A stretch of 64,000 nucleotides of DNA from UBA8752 sp002172485 (GCA_042089915.1 JBELJZ010000004.1:62001-126000); one strand, 5' to 3'. Counted from the first letter of the stretch, positions 25,765-34,497 are shown. Program-made: numbers and translations. The notes: generated by a model from the sequence alone, not told the origin.

Positions 25765-25795
25765 CAAAAGTAGGGTGACCAGCTGAGGATGGCAA
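25765..25795 (-). promoter_or_regulatory. rpsO-pnp promoter (TTG-N20-TACTTTTG)
   Basis: On the minus strand TTG (25795-25793) is followed after exactly 20 nt by TACTTTTG (25772-25765), a complete match to the Bacteroidota consensus TTG-N17-23-TAnnTTTG. Transcription would start about 40 nt before rpsO. Confidence 0.8.
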
Positions 25796-25812
25796 GCCTT
25801 TCGGCCTCAGTC

Positions 25813-26718
25813 TCAGTCGACGAGCATGCCAGTCAAGGTGGACAGCTCTTCTTGCAGTTTCCCGCGGTGCACAATGCGATCGACGAAGCCGTGCTCCAGC
25901 AAAAATTCGGACCGCTGGAATCCAGCGGGCAGGTCTTTACCAATGGTCTCCTTGACCACACGTGGGCCAGCAAAACCAATCAAGGCATTGGGCTCTGCGA
26001 TGTGCAGGTCGCCCAGCATGGCGAATGACGCCGTCACACCGCCCGTGGTGGGGTCTGTCAGAATGCAGATGTAGGGCAAGCCTGCTTTGGCGAGCAAGCT
26101 GAGGCGCGCGCTGGTCTTGGCCATCTGCATCAGCGACAAGCCAGCCTCCATCATGCGTGCGCCTCCACTCTTGGTGATGCAGACGAAGGGCAGGCCGTTC
26201 TTGATGGCGTAATCGATGCCGCGGGCCATCTTCTCCCCCACCACGGAGCCCATGGACCCGCCGATGAAGCTGAAGTCCATGCTGCAAATGACCATTGGCC
26301 GACCGCCGACTTCACCGACGCCCGTTCGGATGGCATCCTTGAGGCCGGTTTTTTCCTGTGAAGCTTGGAGACGGTCTTCGTAGGCTTTCGTGTCCTTGAA
26401 TTCCAGCGGATTGGCAGACGTCATCTTCGCTTGAAGCTCGCGGAACTTGCCGCCGTCAAACAAAAAGCTGAAGTACTCCTTGGACCCGATTCGCTCGTGG
26501 TGGTCACAATGCGGACAGACCCAGAGGTTGTCCTCGTGCTCCTTTCGAGCGGTCACCGTTTTGCAAGACGGGCACTTGTACCAATTGCCTTCTGGAATTT
26601 CCTTTTTCTCGGCCGTCTTCGTCGTGATGCCTTCCTTCATGCGCCGAAACCAGCCAAGGCCAGTATCGTTCTGCGCATCGTCTTTGCGCTGGGCGGGTTG
26701 GGGTTGCTTCTCTGACAT
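25813..26718 (-). CDS. accD: Acetyl-CoA carboxylase carboxyltransferase subunit beta
   Basis: A 301-aa subunit of the carboxyltransferase that makes malonyl-CoA for fatty acid synthesis. An N-terminal zinc ribbon with CPSC and CPHC pairs (about residues 48-70) is followed by the crotonase-like domain: SANPLEF, GVGEVGGRPMVICSMDFSFIGGSMGSVVGEK, and the oxyanion-hole glycines in KSGGARMMEAGLSLMQM and TDPTTGGVTASFAMLGD. The family length is normal. Start ATG 26718 lies 8 nt after an exact -7 element in the 23-nt gap behind the Omp85 gene, so accD appears to have its own promoter. Confidence 0.96.
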   Translation of the reverse strand: MSEKQPQPAQRKDDAQNDTGLGWFRRMKEGITTKTAEKKEIPEGNWYKCPSCKTVTARKEHEDNLWVCPHCDHHERIGSKEYFSFLFDGGKFRELQAKMTSANPLEFKDTKAYEDRLQASQEKTGLKDAIRTGVGEVGGRPMVICSMDFSFIGGSMGSVVGEKMARGIDYAIKNGLPFVCITKSGGARMMEAGLSLMQMAKTSARLSLLAKAGLPYICILTDPTTGGVTASFAMLGDLHIAEPNALIGFAGPRVVKETIGKDLPAGFQRSEFLLEHGFVDRIVHRGKLQEELSTLTGMLVD

Positions 26719-26726
26719 GTGGGTGT

Positions 26727-26734
26727 CAAAGGTA
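26727..26734 (-). promoter_or_regulatory. Promoter -7 element of accD
   Basis: TACCTTTG on the minus strand, exact to TAnnTTTG, 8 nt before ATG 26718 and within the 23-nt gap after the upstream Omp85 stop. No TTG at the -33 distance. Confidence 0.55.
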
Positions 26735-26741
26735 CGCGCCC

Positions 26742-29033
26742 TCAGAAAGGAAGGGACACGGCGGGATGAATCCGCCAACGCACCATTGTGGGTGACATGC
26801 CTTCTGGCCAACGGACAGGACGTGCAGCGTCGCAACGGAGCAGGAAGTACCCGAAGTCCAGCCGCACCCCTGCTCCTGCGCTGACCCCCAGTTCCCGTGG
26901 GAAACGCCGCCATTCGAAATGCGCCAATGGTTGTGCTTCGTCGGCCTGGACCATCCAGATGTTGCCCGCATCGACGAAGGCCGCAAGCTGAATCCAGTCG
27001 TTGATAAAATGCCGGGCTTCCACATTGGCTTCCAGCCGAACATCGCCCCGTACGTTGACGCCCTGCTCCCCTGCTCCTCCGGGTCCCAGCCCCAATGCGC
27101 GCCATCCTCGAAGGCTGTTGGGCCCGCCCACATAAAACTGTTTCTCCAATGGAGGTGCAGAGCCCGCAATGCTGGAAGAAACCACCCCGGTATACAGGCG
27201 GGCGTGTAGCCCGTTGCGGTTGTTGCGCAGCCAATCCCACCGCAGATCCAGAACCCAGCGCGAGTAGCGAGCGACTTGAACCTCGCTGCCTGATCCGAGC
27301 AAGCTTGGCAGGGGGATTGCAGTTTCCACAGGAGACCGGGCATCCAAAGCGTGAAACAGGTGGCCTGCGGCTTCAGCTTCGAGGTGAAGCCTGAACCGGA
27401 TTCCGTTGGCGCGTTGGCTCGGCTGCAACCACCAGCTCAATCCACTGGCAAAGAGTGCACGAGATTCGAATGACGACACAAGAAACCCGGAACCGATGTC
27501 ATTCAATTCCTGAACGAAGCCCGGTTGCAGTCGACTCGCGGTCATGGCCAGTTCGAACGGGCGAAGTTCAAGTTTGGATCCGGTGGCCGGGTTTTCAATG
27601 AATTGCTCCACCAACCCGACCTGGATGAAGGTTCGGCTGAATTTGGGGCGATTCTCATCTCGCCACTGCAAGGAGAGGCGGCTTTGGGGGCGGTTGGATT
27701 GGCTGAACCGCTGCGGGCCAAAGGGAATGAGCCTCCGGGTCGCGTATTCGATGCCGGCGGAGAGCACCCGTGAATTCAGGAACGGCTCCGTGGTGCCGGC
27801 AACGCTGTCGCTTCCGAGATATGGGGTCACCGTCTCCAAACCGGCTTGCAGATTGAGGTTCAACTCTTCGGCGCTCCTCCGAAAGTCGACCTGACTGTAA
27901 GTCCATTGGATTTCTCCTCCCGGACCTTGCCTGGATGTCAGTCCCCCCTTGACCCGCATCACCTGTTTGGGGGCAGGAAGAATGCGATACACTGCGCCAA
28001 GTTGCCGCTCTCGCATGCTGGTGCTGTCCAGCAAACGGACCAATTCCAAGTCGACCCTTTCCGCCATGGGCAATGAACGAAGCCGTTGCCGGGTGTCGGT
28101 CAGTCGCTTTGGGTCAAACAAGTCGCCCGGTTCCACGAGCACATTGCGTTCCAGAATGCGGATGTCCCGTGCAGGTGGCGTGCGCCACAAGATCCCGTTT
28201 TCTTGACGGGTCGTCAGTCCTGATGTGGTATCTGGCCAACTGACCGTGACCTCCGCAATGCGGCTGATCCGATGGGGTCGCACGATGCCGGCAGCCCGGG
28301 AAGGCAAAAGACGGACCGACATGTCAGCCAGCCCCGTCGCCCGACTTCCCGCGGTGTCCAGGTCCACCGTCATGTGTTCCGCGAGAAACCCATACCAGCC
28401 CGCACCCTGCAACATGGACGCCACCTCGCTCCGGGTGCGGTCCATGGCGTCGAGGTCCATCCACCTTCCTTCCCAAGCCTTCCACTCCCCTTGTACTCGG
28501 GACATCGCAACCTCTGAGAGTCCACTGCCTTGGTCCTCCACCACCACCTGTCCGATGGCCAGCCTTCGGCCCGGGTCCAAGGCCACCTGCAAGGTGATGT
28601 GCGGCCCTTGGACCACCGTGTCCATCTGGATGTTGCCGTCTAGAAACCCCTGTCGTTGGAGTTGCGCGGACATCCAAACTTGGGATTGCACCAGTGAAAG
28701 CGGGTCGAATGGTGTTGCCGAACCCGTCGGGGGAACCCCATCGGAGGCGAGGCGACGCTCCCACTGGCCCGTGATCCGCGCGAGATGATGTCGCCAAGGA
28801 ACGCCGAGCAACCGTTCAGGTGCGCGCAGGCTCATGGCCGGGTCCAGCCGCGTCTTCCATTCAGACAGCGCCATGCCGCCTTGGTCTTGGGGGGTGGGGT
28901 TCAACGACCAATTCGTTCGCCACACCAAGGGATCAGTGTCGGTCTGCCCCATGGTGGCGAGTGGCAGCCACAAAAAGAATGCGAGATGGGCCCACGCACG
29001 CGTTCTTCCGCTGGGCGATATTGCACCTTCCAT
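26742..29033 (-). CDS. Omp85/BamA-TamA family outer-membrane protein
   Basis: A 763-aa outer-membrane protein. The signal peptide (MEGAISPSGRTRAW...LATMGQ) is followed by POTRA-like repeats (about 100-360: VQSQVWMSAQLQRQGFLDGNIQMD, then LVEPGDLFDPKRLTDTRQRL). A 16-strand barrel region begins at about 390. The family's L6-loop motif is visible near residue 660 as FYVGGPNSLRGWRALGLGPG (the VRGF/Y-type RGW), and the end RWRIHPAVSLPF has the terminal aromatic. It is closer to TamA/surface-antigen proteins than to BamA because the number of POTRA domains is small. Its start codon shares CATG with the divergent methyltransferase. Confidence 0.85.
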   Translation of the reverse strand: MEGAISPSGRTRAWAHLAFFLWLPLATMGQTDTDPLVWRTNWSLNPTPQDQGGMALSEWKTRLDPAMSLRAPERLLGVPWRHHLARITGQWERRLASDGVPPTGSATPFDPLSLVQSQVWMSAQLQRQGFLDGNIQMDTVVQGPHITLQVALDPGRRLAIGQVVVEDQGSGLSEVAMSRVQGEWKAWEGRWMDLDAMDRTRSEVASMLQGAGWYGFLAEHMTVDLDTAGSRATGLADMSVRLLPSRAAGIVRPHRISRIAEVTVSWPDTTSGLTTRQENGILWRTPPARDIRILERNVLVEPGDLFDPKRLTDTRQRLRSLPMAERVDLELVRLLDSTSMRERQLGAVYRILPAPKQVMRVKGGLTSRQGPGGEIQWTYSQVDFRRSAEELNLNLQAGLETVTPYLGSDSVAGTTEPFLNSRVLSAGIEYATRRLIPFGPQRFSQSNRPQSRLSLQWRDENRPKFSRTFIQVGLVEQFIENPATGSKLELRPFELAMTASRLQPGFVQELNDIGSGFLVSSFESRALFASGLSWWLQPSQRANGIRFRLHLEAEAAGHLFHALDARSPVETAIPLPSLLGSGSEVQVARYSRWVLDLRWDWLRNNRNGLHARLYTGVVSSSIAGSAPPLEKQFYVGGPNSLRGWRALGLGPGGAGEQGVNVRGDVRLEANVEARHFINDWIQLAAFVDAGNIWMVQADEAQPLAHFEWRRFPRELGVSAGAGVRLDFGYFLLRCDAARPVRWPEGMSPTMVRWRIHPAVSLPF

Positions 29034-29817
29034 GCTGACCCGCAACGAGATCCTGTATATCCGCAGCCTGCGTGACCGAAACACCCGCATTTCAGAGCGG
29101 AAGTTCGTGGTTGAAGGGCACAAATGCGTCGATGAAGCGTTGCGTTCCGGTTGGGAGGTTCATGGGCTTTTTGCAACGGAAGCTGCCATGGGCTCAGTGA
29201 CAGGGGATGCGGCGCCTGTTTCCTCCAAGGAGATGGACCGCATGAGTGCGTTCAAATCCCCTCCTGGCGTCCTCGCCGTGGTGGAGATGCCCGACGACAC
29301 GAACATGTCCGCCCATGATTGGGTCGGCGAGTCAGATGCAGCCTTTGGTTTGGCGCTGGATGGATTGTCAGATCCCGGCAACCTTGGAACCTTGTTGCGC
29401 ACAGCCGATTGGCTGGGAATCCAGGGGGTTTGGGCGTCGCCAAGGGTGGTGGATGCCTTCAATCCAAAGGTGGTTCAGGCCTCCATGGGCGCCGTGTTTC
29501 GGGTTCAAGTTTGGAGGTGTGAATTGGCCACACATTTGACTGCGTTGCGCGAAGCCGGGGCATTGGTGTACGGCATGGACATGGCGGGGCAAGACGCATG
29601 GGCCATGCCTGGCACGCCGGGCTCTCCCAGTCCTTGGGTGGCCGTGTTGGGCAGTGAGAGCCATGGTTTGTCTCCGGAGGTCATGTCCACTTGCACGGAG
29701 CAGATCCACATTCCCGGACGAGGAGGCAGTGAGTCACTCAATGCCACCATGGCGGCGGGAATGGTCCTGGGGGAATGGGGAGCGCGACTTCACCGTCAAT
29801 CCAGCGCGTCCCGCTGA
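29032..29817 (+). CDS. TrmH/SpoU family RNA 2'-O-methyltransferase
   Basis: A 261-aa SPOUT (trefoil-knot) methyltransferase. The N-terminal substrate-binding domain opens NEILYIRSLRDRNTRISERKFVVEGHK. The three family motifs are visible: ALDGLSDPGNLGTLLRTA (motif 1), VAVLGSESHGLSPEV (motif 2), and IPGRGGSESLNATMAAGMVL (motif 3, the knot). Members methylate ribose 2'-OH of rRNA or tRNA; the target is not readable here. The start is well defined by the N-terminal pattern, and its ATG overlaps the divergent Omp85 ATG by 2 nt. It overlaps the acyltransferase gene tail to tail by 22 nt. Confidence 0.92.
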   Translation: MLTRNEILYIRSLRDRNTRISERKFVVEGHKCVDEALRSGWEVHGLFATEAAMGSVTGDAAPVSSKEMDRMSAFKSPPGVLAVVEMPDDTNMSAHDWVGESDAAFGLALDGLSDPGNLGTLLRTADWLGIQGVWASPRVVDAFNPKVVQASMGAVFRVQVWRCELATHLTALREAGALVYGMDMAGQDAWAMPGTPGSPSPWVAVLGSESHGLSPEVMSTCTEQIHIPGRGGSESLNATMAAGMVLGEWGARLHRQSSASR

Positions 29818-30809
29818 ACCTCACGATAGACCTCGGCAAACAGCCTCCTACCCTGTACCGGGTCGAAGTCCATTCGCCAAGCCTCCAATTGCCGGCGACA
29901 CACTTCCCAGCGGGCATGAAAGTCGGCGCGTTCAATGGGGTGACGGTCTGAGCCCAAGGTCTGGAGTGCAGCATCTGCCCATTGGCCCCGGGCATGAAGT
30001 TGGGCCATGGCCTGGTCCATTCGGGTGGCGGCTTGAGGCCAACTCTCTTTTCCGTCTAGACTACTCAAGTCCACGGGTTCTCCTTCCGCAAGATGTACAC
30101 CTCCCTTCCAACCGAGCAGGCCTTCGCGCATGCTCCATTCGTCGTCATCGGGCGCCTTGTCGCCAGTCAATTTCTCCTTGACGAGACGGGCATCACACGG
30201 ATTGACATCGTACCGGATCGCCAGCGGCCGAACCAACCCGCTCAACGCAGCCGCGCCGTGCGACTCCCCTCCCATGGACAAGCCCAACATGCGCAACAAA
30301 GCTGAATGGGTGGCGTCCACACCGCTTTTTGCCCTACCTGGCGCTTGGGCAATCCACACGTGCCCACCATTTGCAATGATCTCGGCGATGTCTTCGCTCA
30401 ATTGCTTCTGCTGAAGCAATGCGGCCCTGCCGGTCAAGGAACGGTCGATGAACAGGGCTTTATTCCGGGCCATGAGTTCTTTCACCCAAGGTTTGTTCGC
30501 GAGGTTGGTTCCGAGCACAATGTGGGTGGTCGGCCGTCCGGCTTCCACCCGCGACAGATTGTACAAGGCGGGGTCGCAAACGATGTCGCGGTGCGTGCTC
30601 AACACGATGCCCGGAGGGTCTTCGACAGCCAACCGGGCCTCCATTCCCGACGTCGTCTCTTTCACCAGCCAGCGCACGAAAGGCAGGCTCCCATCGCGCT
30701 GGATGTTGTCCATGACCAAGGGGAGTTGAACCCCCATTCCACGCAGCATGTCCACGAGGCGGGTCATCTCGGGCGTTTGAAGAAATGCGTTCAGGTCGCG
30801 GAATTGCAC
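29796..30809 (-). CDS. Glycerolipid acyltransferase-like protein
   Basis: A 337-aa protein related to the PlsB/PlsC acyltransferases. The HRDIVCDPALYN block near residue 73 stands where the family has its catalytic H-x4-D motif, but the spacing here is H-x5-D or H-x-D. The segments KALFIDRSLTGRAALLQQKQL and GGHVWIAQAPGRAKSGVDAT resemble motifs II-III (FIDR and EGxRS/GRxK). Bacteroidota homologues are annotated as 1-acyl-sn-glycerol-3-phosphate or glycerol acyltransferases. There is no membrane helix at the N-terminus. GTG 30809 is the start; it sits 4 nt after TTCCTTTG, one base off the -7 consensus, which supports it. Confidence 0.75.
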   Translation of the reverse strand: MQFRDLNAFLQTPEMTRLVDMLRGMGVQLPLVMDNIQRDGSLPFVRWLVKETTSGMEARLAVEDPPGIVLSTHRDIVCDPALYNLSRVEAGRPTTHIVLGTNLANKPWVKELMARNKALFIDRSLTGRAALLQQKQLSEDIAEIIANGGHVWIAQAPGRAKSGVDATHSALLRMLGLSMGGESHGAAALSGLVRPLAIRYDVNPCDARLVKEKLTGDKAPDDDEWSMREGLLGWKGGVHLAEGEPVDLSSLDGKESWPQAATRMDQAMAQLHARGQWADAALQTLGSDRHPIERADFHARWEVCRRQLEAWRMDFDPVQGRRLFAEVYREVQRDALD

Positions 30810-30813
30810 ACCT

Positions 30814-30839
30814 CAAAGGAACGGCATGCGGTTACTTTG
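30814..30839. promoter_or_regulatory. Back-to-back -7 elements between acyltransferase and helicase genes
   Basis: TTCCTTTG on the minus strand (30821-30814) ends 4 nt before GTG 30809, and TTACTTTG on the plus strand (30832-30839) ends 4 nt before ATG 30844. Each is one base off TAnnTTTG. The whole divergent promoter region fits in about 34 bp. Confidence 0.45.
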
Positions 30840-30843
30840 TGCC

Positions 30844-32112
30844 ATGACGTTCTCCGAACTCAAGGTCACAAGACAATATTTGGACGCCTTGGATGACATG
30901 GGCATCACTTCGCCCACGGAGATCCAGCAAAAGGCCATTCCCAAGATTCGCGCGGGACAGGACGTCATTGGCATTGCTCAAACCGGGACAGGAAAGACCT
31001 TGGCTTTTCTGCTGCCGATCATGGGGATGTTGTCCCACGCTCAAGGCCAGGGACCGCGGTGCGTGATCCTGACCCCCGCAAAAGAATTGGCATTGCAAAT
31101 CGCAGATGTGGCGAAACGGCTTGCGGCCCGCACGGATTTGAGGGTCGATGTGGTCTACGGCGGCGTGGGTCACAGGGCCCAGCAGCAGCGCCTCGAGGCC
31201 GGAGTCGACTTGGTGGTGGCCACGCCGGGGCGATTCATGGAGCTCTACTTGCGACAGGCGTTCAACACGAAATCCATCCAACACCTGGTGCTGGACGAAG
31301 CTGACCGGATGATGGACCTGGGGTTCATGCCGCAGCTTCGAAAGCTCCTTGAGATTCTGCCCACCAAGCGACAAAACCTGTTGTTCTCTGCGACCTATCC
31401 CCCGAAGACGGAAGCCATGGCCGACGAGTTCTTGCTGTGGCCAACCCGGGTGGAGGCTTCTCCGCAGAGTACCCCCGTTGAAACGGTGAGCCAGTCGGGA
31501 TTCCGAGCCGACAATTTCGGGACGAAGCTCAACCTTCTCGAGCACGTCCTCCAGCAGGAAGATTTGGGCACGCAGGCTTTGTTGTTCGTTCGAGAAAAGG
31601 ACCAAGCCGAGCGCATCGGTCAGCGCATTTTCGAGAAGGTCACCCGCTCTGTACGGACTTTGCATGCCAATAAGGGACAGAACAGTCGGATTCACGCCAT
31701 GGAGGAATTCAAGGCTGGAGAGCTTCAAATCTTGGTCGCCACCGATGTGGCCAGCCGAGGAATTGACGTCCCCCAATTGGATTTGGTCATCAACGTCACC
31801 GTTCCGCGGGACCCCCACGATTACATCCACCGCATTGGACGTACAGGCAGGGCCATGCGGACTGGACGTGCCATCACCTTCATTGACCCCAGCGAAAAGG
31901 CGGCATTGAAGCGCATCGAAGGGTTGCTGGGGAAACCCATGGACATTGCTCCATTGCCGGAAAACGTCGTGGTGGAAGCCACACCCAAATGGGAGGCGCA
32001 GGCCATGGCGCGGGCGGTGGACCGAGAAAAGCGCAAAGCCGACCCCAATTTCAAGGGGGCGTTCCACGAGAAAAAGCGGAAGCCTGGTGGCGGACGGCGC
32101 CGGCGACGTTGA
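30844..32112 (+). CDS. DEAD-box RNA helicase
   Basis: A 422-aa ATP-dependent RNA helicase of the RhlE/CsdA-like type. Motifs in order: Q-motif F..L.....L...GITSPTEIQQKAIP, motif I AQTGTGKT, Ia PAKELALQ, GG doublet, TPGR, DEAD written as DEAD (VLDEADRMMDLGF), SAT, then the second domain with VATDVASRGID and HRIGRTGR. The tail is short, basic and rich in arginine (KKRKPGGGRRRRR), typical for RNA binding. Start ATG 30844 is preferred to 30826 because it aligns TFSELK with the family start. It abuts the next gene's stop (32112/32113). Confidence 0.94.
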   Translation: MTFSELKVTRQYLDALDDMGITSPTEIQQKAIPKIRAGQDVIGIAQTGTGKTLAFLLPIMGMLSHAQGQGPRCVILTPAKELALQIADVAKRLAARTDLRVDVVYGGVGHRAQQQRLEAGVDLVVATPGRFMELYLRQAFNTKSIQHLVLDEADRMMDLGFMPQLRKLLEILPTKRQNLLFSATYPPKTEAMADEFLLWPTRVEASPQSTPVETVSQSGFRADNFGTKLNLLEHVLQQEDLGTQALLFVREKDQAERIGQRIFEKVTRSVRTLHANKGQNSRIHAMEEFKAGELQILVATDVASRGIDVPQLDLVINVTVPRDPHDYIHRIGRTGRAMRTGRAITFIDPSEKAALKRIEGLLGKPMDIAPLPENVVVEATPKWEAQAMARAVDREKRKADPNFKGAFHEKKRKPGGGRRRRR

Positions 32113-32505
32113 TCACAGCGGCGTGACTTTGCCCGAAGAATCGAGGCGATAGCCCTCGTCGTAACACCAGACCTCTGTGTCTCCAGTGGGATTCACGCAC
32201 AAGCGTGTGTGGTGTTCGAAATCGAAGCCTTGGTGCTCGAGCCACGTCAGTCCGGGGACATCTGAAGCCACAATGTTCGACGTGTTCCACACCTTGAAGG
32301 CGCGCAAGATGTCGTGGTTCTTTTTCAAGATCTGCTGCACGGCCACCACGCTTTCAGCCGCTTCTTTCACCCAGGTGGGTTGCGTCCGTTGACGTGATGG
32401 TGCAGGGTAGTGACTCAAACAGTATTCTGAACAGAAGTCTCCAGAGTATGCGGATTCTGCTCGGTTTTGAAGCGGTGTGCGACAGTGCAAGCATCGTGCG
32501 GGCAT
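32113..32505 (-). CDS. Hypothetical protein with N-terminal zinc-finger-like Cys pairs
   Basis: A 130-aa protein. The first 30 residues hold CLHC and CSEYC (MPARCLHCRTPLQNRAESAYSG then DFCSEYCLSHY), the layout of a small treble-clef zinc finger found at the N-terminus of short Bacteroidota proteins. The middle is a helix (EAAESVVAVQQILKKNHDILRAF) and the C-terminal half is predicted beta (GLTWLEHQGFDFEHHTR, EVWCYDEGYRLDSSGKVTPL). No known function; nucleic-acid binding is only inferred from the finger. It abuts the helicase gene tail to tail. Confidence 0.65.
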   Translation of the reverse strand: MPARCLHCRTPLQNRAESAYSGDFCSEYCLSHYPAPSRQRTQPTWVKEAAESVVAVQQILKKNHDILRAFKVWNTSNIVASDVPGLTWLEHQGFDFEHHTRLCVNPTGDTEVWCYDEGYRLDSSGKVTPL

Positions 32506-32595
32506 GGCGGTGAATCGTGGGTTGTTCCGAGCAATGAAGGGACCGATGGTGGCAATCCGCAGGCCACAGGCACTGTGCTTCGTTTCTGTGTCCCT

Positions 32596-32603
32596 TTCCT
32601 TTG
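32596..32603 (+). promoter_or_regulatory. Candidate -7 element of the hydroxyacyl-CoA dehydrogenase
   Basis: TTCCTTTG, one base off TAnnTTTG, ends 6 nt before ATG 32610. Confidence 0.35.
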
Positions 32604-32609
32604 TGATTG

Positions 32610-33779
32610 ATGGAAACCCACACGCACATCGGCGTCATTGGCGCTGGCACCATGGGACGGGGCATCGCCCAGATTGCGGCCACCGCAGGGCACCCAGTCA
32701 CCCTTGTCGACCTCAGCCAAGACGCGTTGGAAGCGGCCATGGCCAGCTTGCGAAAAGTGTTCAATCGCCTCGTGGAAAAGGGCCGTGTCCAGGCTTTGGA
32801 AGCCGACGCCATTCTGGCGCGCATCCAATGTTCCACCAAGATTGACAGCCTGTCTGATGCGGGCCTCGTCATTGAAGCGATCGTAGAAGAAATCACGGTC
32901 AAGGAGCAGATATTCAGGAGCTTGGAAGAAGTGGTGTCAGGTGAATGTGTCCTGGCCACCAACACCTCGTCCCTGTCTGTTACCGCGCTTGCATCTGCAT
33001 TGAGCCACCCCGAGCGTTGCATTGGACTTCACTTTTTCAATCCCGCTCCGCTCCTCCCCCTTGTCGAGGTTGTACCTGCGCTCCAAACCCGGGAAAACTT
33101 GAGCGAAGAGATGTCGGCGTTGATGCGCCAATGGGGCAAGCAGCCCGCCATCGCCAAAGACACGCCGGGCTTCATCGTCAACCGCGTTGCGCGTCCGTTT
33201 TACGGCGAAGCCATTCGCATTCTGGAGGAAGGCATCGCAGATGTGGCCACCATCGATTGGGCCATGACCGAATTGGGCGGCTTTCGGATGGGGCCCTTCC
33301 AGTTGATGGATTTGATTGGAAATGACATCAATTACGCGGTGACGGAAAGTGTGTGGACTGCCTTCCACCACGATGGGCGTTATACACCGTCCTTCTCGCA
33401 AAAGCGGAATGTGGACGCGGGCTGGCTCGGGCGCAAATCAGGCCGCGGTTGGCATGATCACTCCGATGGTGCCCCCGCTCCGGAGCCGAGAATGGACAAG
33501 GATTTGGGGCAAGACATTCTCTGGCGCATCTTGGTCATGCTGATCAATGAGGCGGCTGATGCCGTCTTCTGGGGTGTGGCCAGCCCCGAGGATGTGGACC
33601 GGGCGATGAGAGGCGGCGTCAATTATCCGAAAGGACTCTTGGCTTGGGCAGAAGAAGTTGGACTGGACCGTTGCGTGGCAGCTTTGGATGCGTTGAAAGC
33701 CGAGTACGGCGAAGAACGCTATCGGTGCAGCCCGCTGCTCCGCCGGTTGGCCAGACAGAATCGGGGGTTCTTCAGCTGA
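32610..33779 (+). CDS. 3-hydroxyacyl-CoA dehydrogenase
   Basis: A 389-aa NAD-dependent enzyme oxidising 3-hydroxyacyl-CoA (3-hydroxybutyryl-CoA type) to 3-oxoacyl-CoA. The Rossmann start GVIGAGTMGRGIAQIAATAG is near residue 8. The catalytic histidine sits in GLHFFNPAPLLPLVEVV near 140 and is followed by DTPGFIVNRVARPFYGEA. Two C-terminal helical 3HCDH domains are present (about 185-280 and 295-385), as in PaaH-type enzymes that are longer than clostridial Hbd. The start is ATG 32610; TTG 32607 is in frame. It may work with the thiolase 7 kb downstream in beta-oxidation or phenylacetate-type pathways; the genes are not linked. Confidence 0.92.
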   Translation: METHTHIGVIGAGTMGRGIAQIAATAGHPVTLVDLSQDALEAAMASLRKVFNRLVEKGRVQALEADAILARIQCSTKIDSLSDAGLVIEAIVEEITVKEQIFRSLEEVVSGECVLATNTSSLSVTALASALSHPERCIGLHFFNPAPLLPLVEVVPALQTRENLSEEMSALMRQWGKQPAIAKDTPGFIVNRVARPFYGEAIRILEEGIADVATIDWAMTELGGFRMGPFQLMDLIGNDINYAVTESVWTAFHHDGRYTPSFSQKRNVDAGWLGRKSGRGWHDHSDGAPAPEPRMDKDLGQDILWRILVMLINEAADAVFWGVASPEDVDRAMRGGVNYPKGLLAWAEEVGLDRCVAALDALKAEYGEERYRCSPLLRRLARQNRGFFS

Positions 33780-33787
33780 AGGCCCGT

Positions 33788-34453
33788 TCAGCAGTCCGTC
33801 CCGAACCCACCCAGAAGGGCCAGGATATCGGAGACAGTCACCAGACCGTCACCATCGATGTCCGCTGAGCATTCGGACAGACACCCGAACTCGGAAAGCA
33901 GGACCAGCACGTCGGACACGGTGATCAGCGCATCGCCGTTCAGGTCCAGGGGGCACCCAAGCTCTTCCGCTGAGAGTGCACCGTCGCAATTGTTGTCCAA
34001 TCCCGCAGCGGTGCCCGGAGCTCCGGGGTACACATCCGCGTTGCTGTCATCGCAATCGCACACGGTGGATTCACCGTCCCCATCGAGGTCGACAATGCCA
34101 GCACAATTCTCGAAATCAGCTTGACAATTGCCGGCTACACAAGCTGCGCAATCCGCCTCACTGCCAAAAGCACACGTCAGGAAGCAGTTGTCACTCACAC
34201 ACGTACTCTGTGCCGCAAAACAACTGACGCATCCTGCACTCATTTGCGGGACCGCGTTGGCAATGCATCCGTCGAAGCAAACGGTGATGTCGCTGGCGAG
34301 AAAACAGGAGAACCCACAAGAGAAGACCGCGTCGTTCACCATGTCCCCGTCATTGCAGAGCAGGGCGAAATCCGAGGAGTCGCACTGGGCTGAGAGCCCG
34401 TCCGTGAGTGCAAGCATAGCCATCACAAGTGCAAGGGGTCGAATTGAAGGCAT
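33788..34453 (-). CDS. Secreted Cys-rich protein with MopE-like metal-binding motif and C-terminal dockerin-like pair
   Basis: A 221-aa secreted protein. After the signal peptide (MPSIRPLAL...GLSAQ) come about 100 residues with some 16 cysteines (CGFSCFLASDITVCFDGC, CVSCFAAQSTC). Next is DCDDSNADVYPGAPG...DNNCDG, the calcium/metal-binding motif of MopE-like proteins. Two EF-hand/dockerin-like repeats close the protein: CPLDLNGDALITVSDVL...FGC and CSADIDGDGLVTVSDIL...FGTDC, where the final Cys is the last residue. There is no T9SS tail. It lies 44 nt downstream of the nucleotidyltransferase gene on the same strand but looks functionally unrelated to it. Confidence 0.78.
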   Translation of the reverse strand: MPSIRPLALVMAMLALTDGLSAQCDSSDFALLCNDGDMVNDAVFSCGFSCFLASDITVCFDGCIANAVPQMSAGCVSCFAAQSTCVSDNCFLTCAFGSEADCAACVAGNCQADFENCAGIVDLDGDGESTVCDCDDSNADVYPGAPGTAAGLDNNCDGALSAEELGCPLDLNGDALITVSDVLVLLSEFGCLSECSADIDGDGLVTVSDILALLGGFGTDC

Positions 34454-34497
34454 GAAGTCAGGTTTCAACGAGATTACACATGGGCCAGTCCGCAAGT

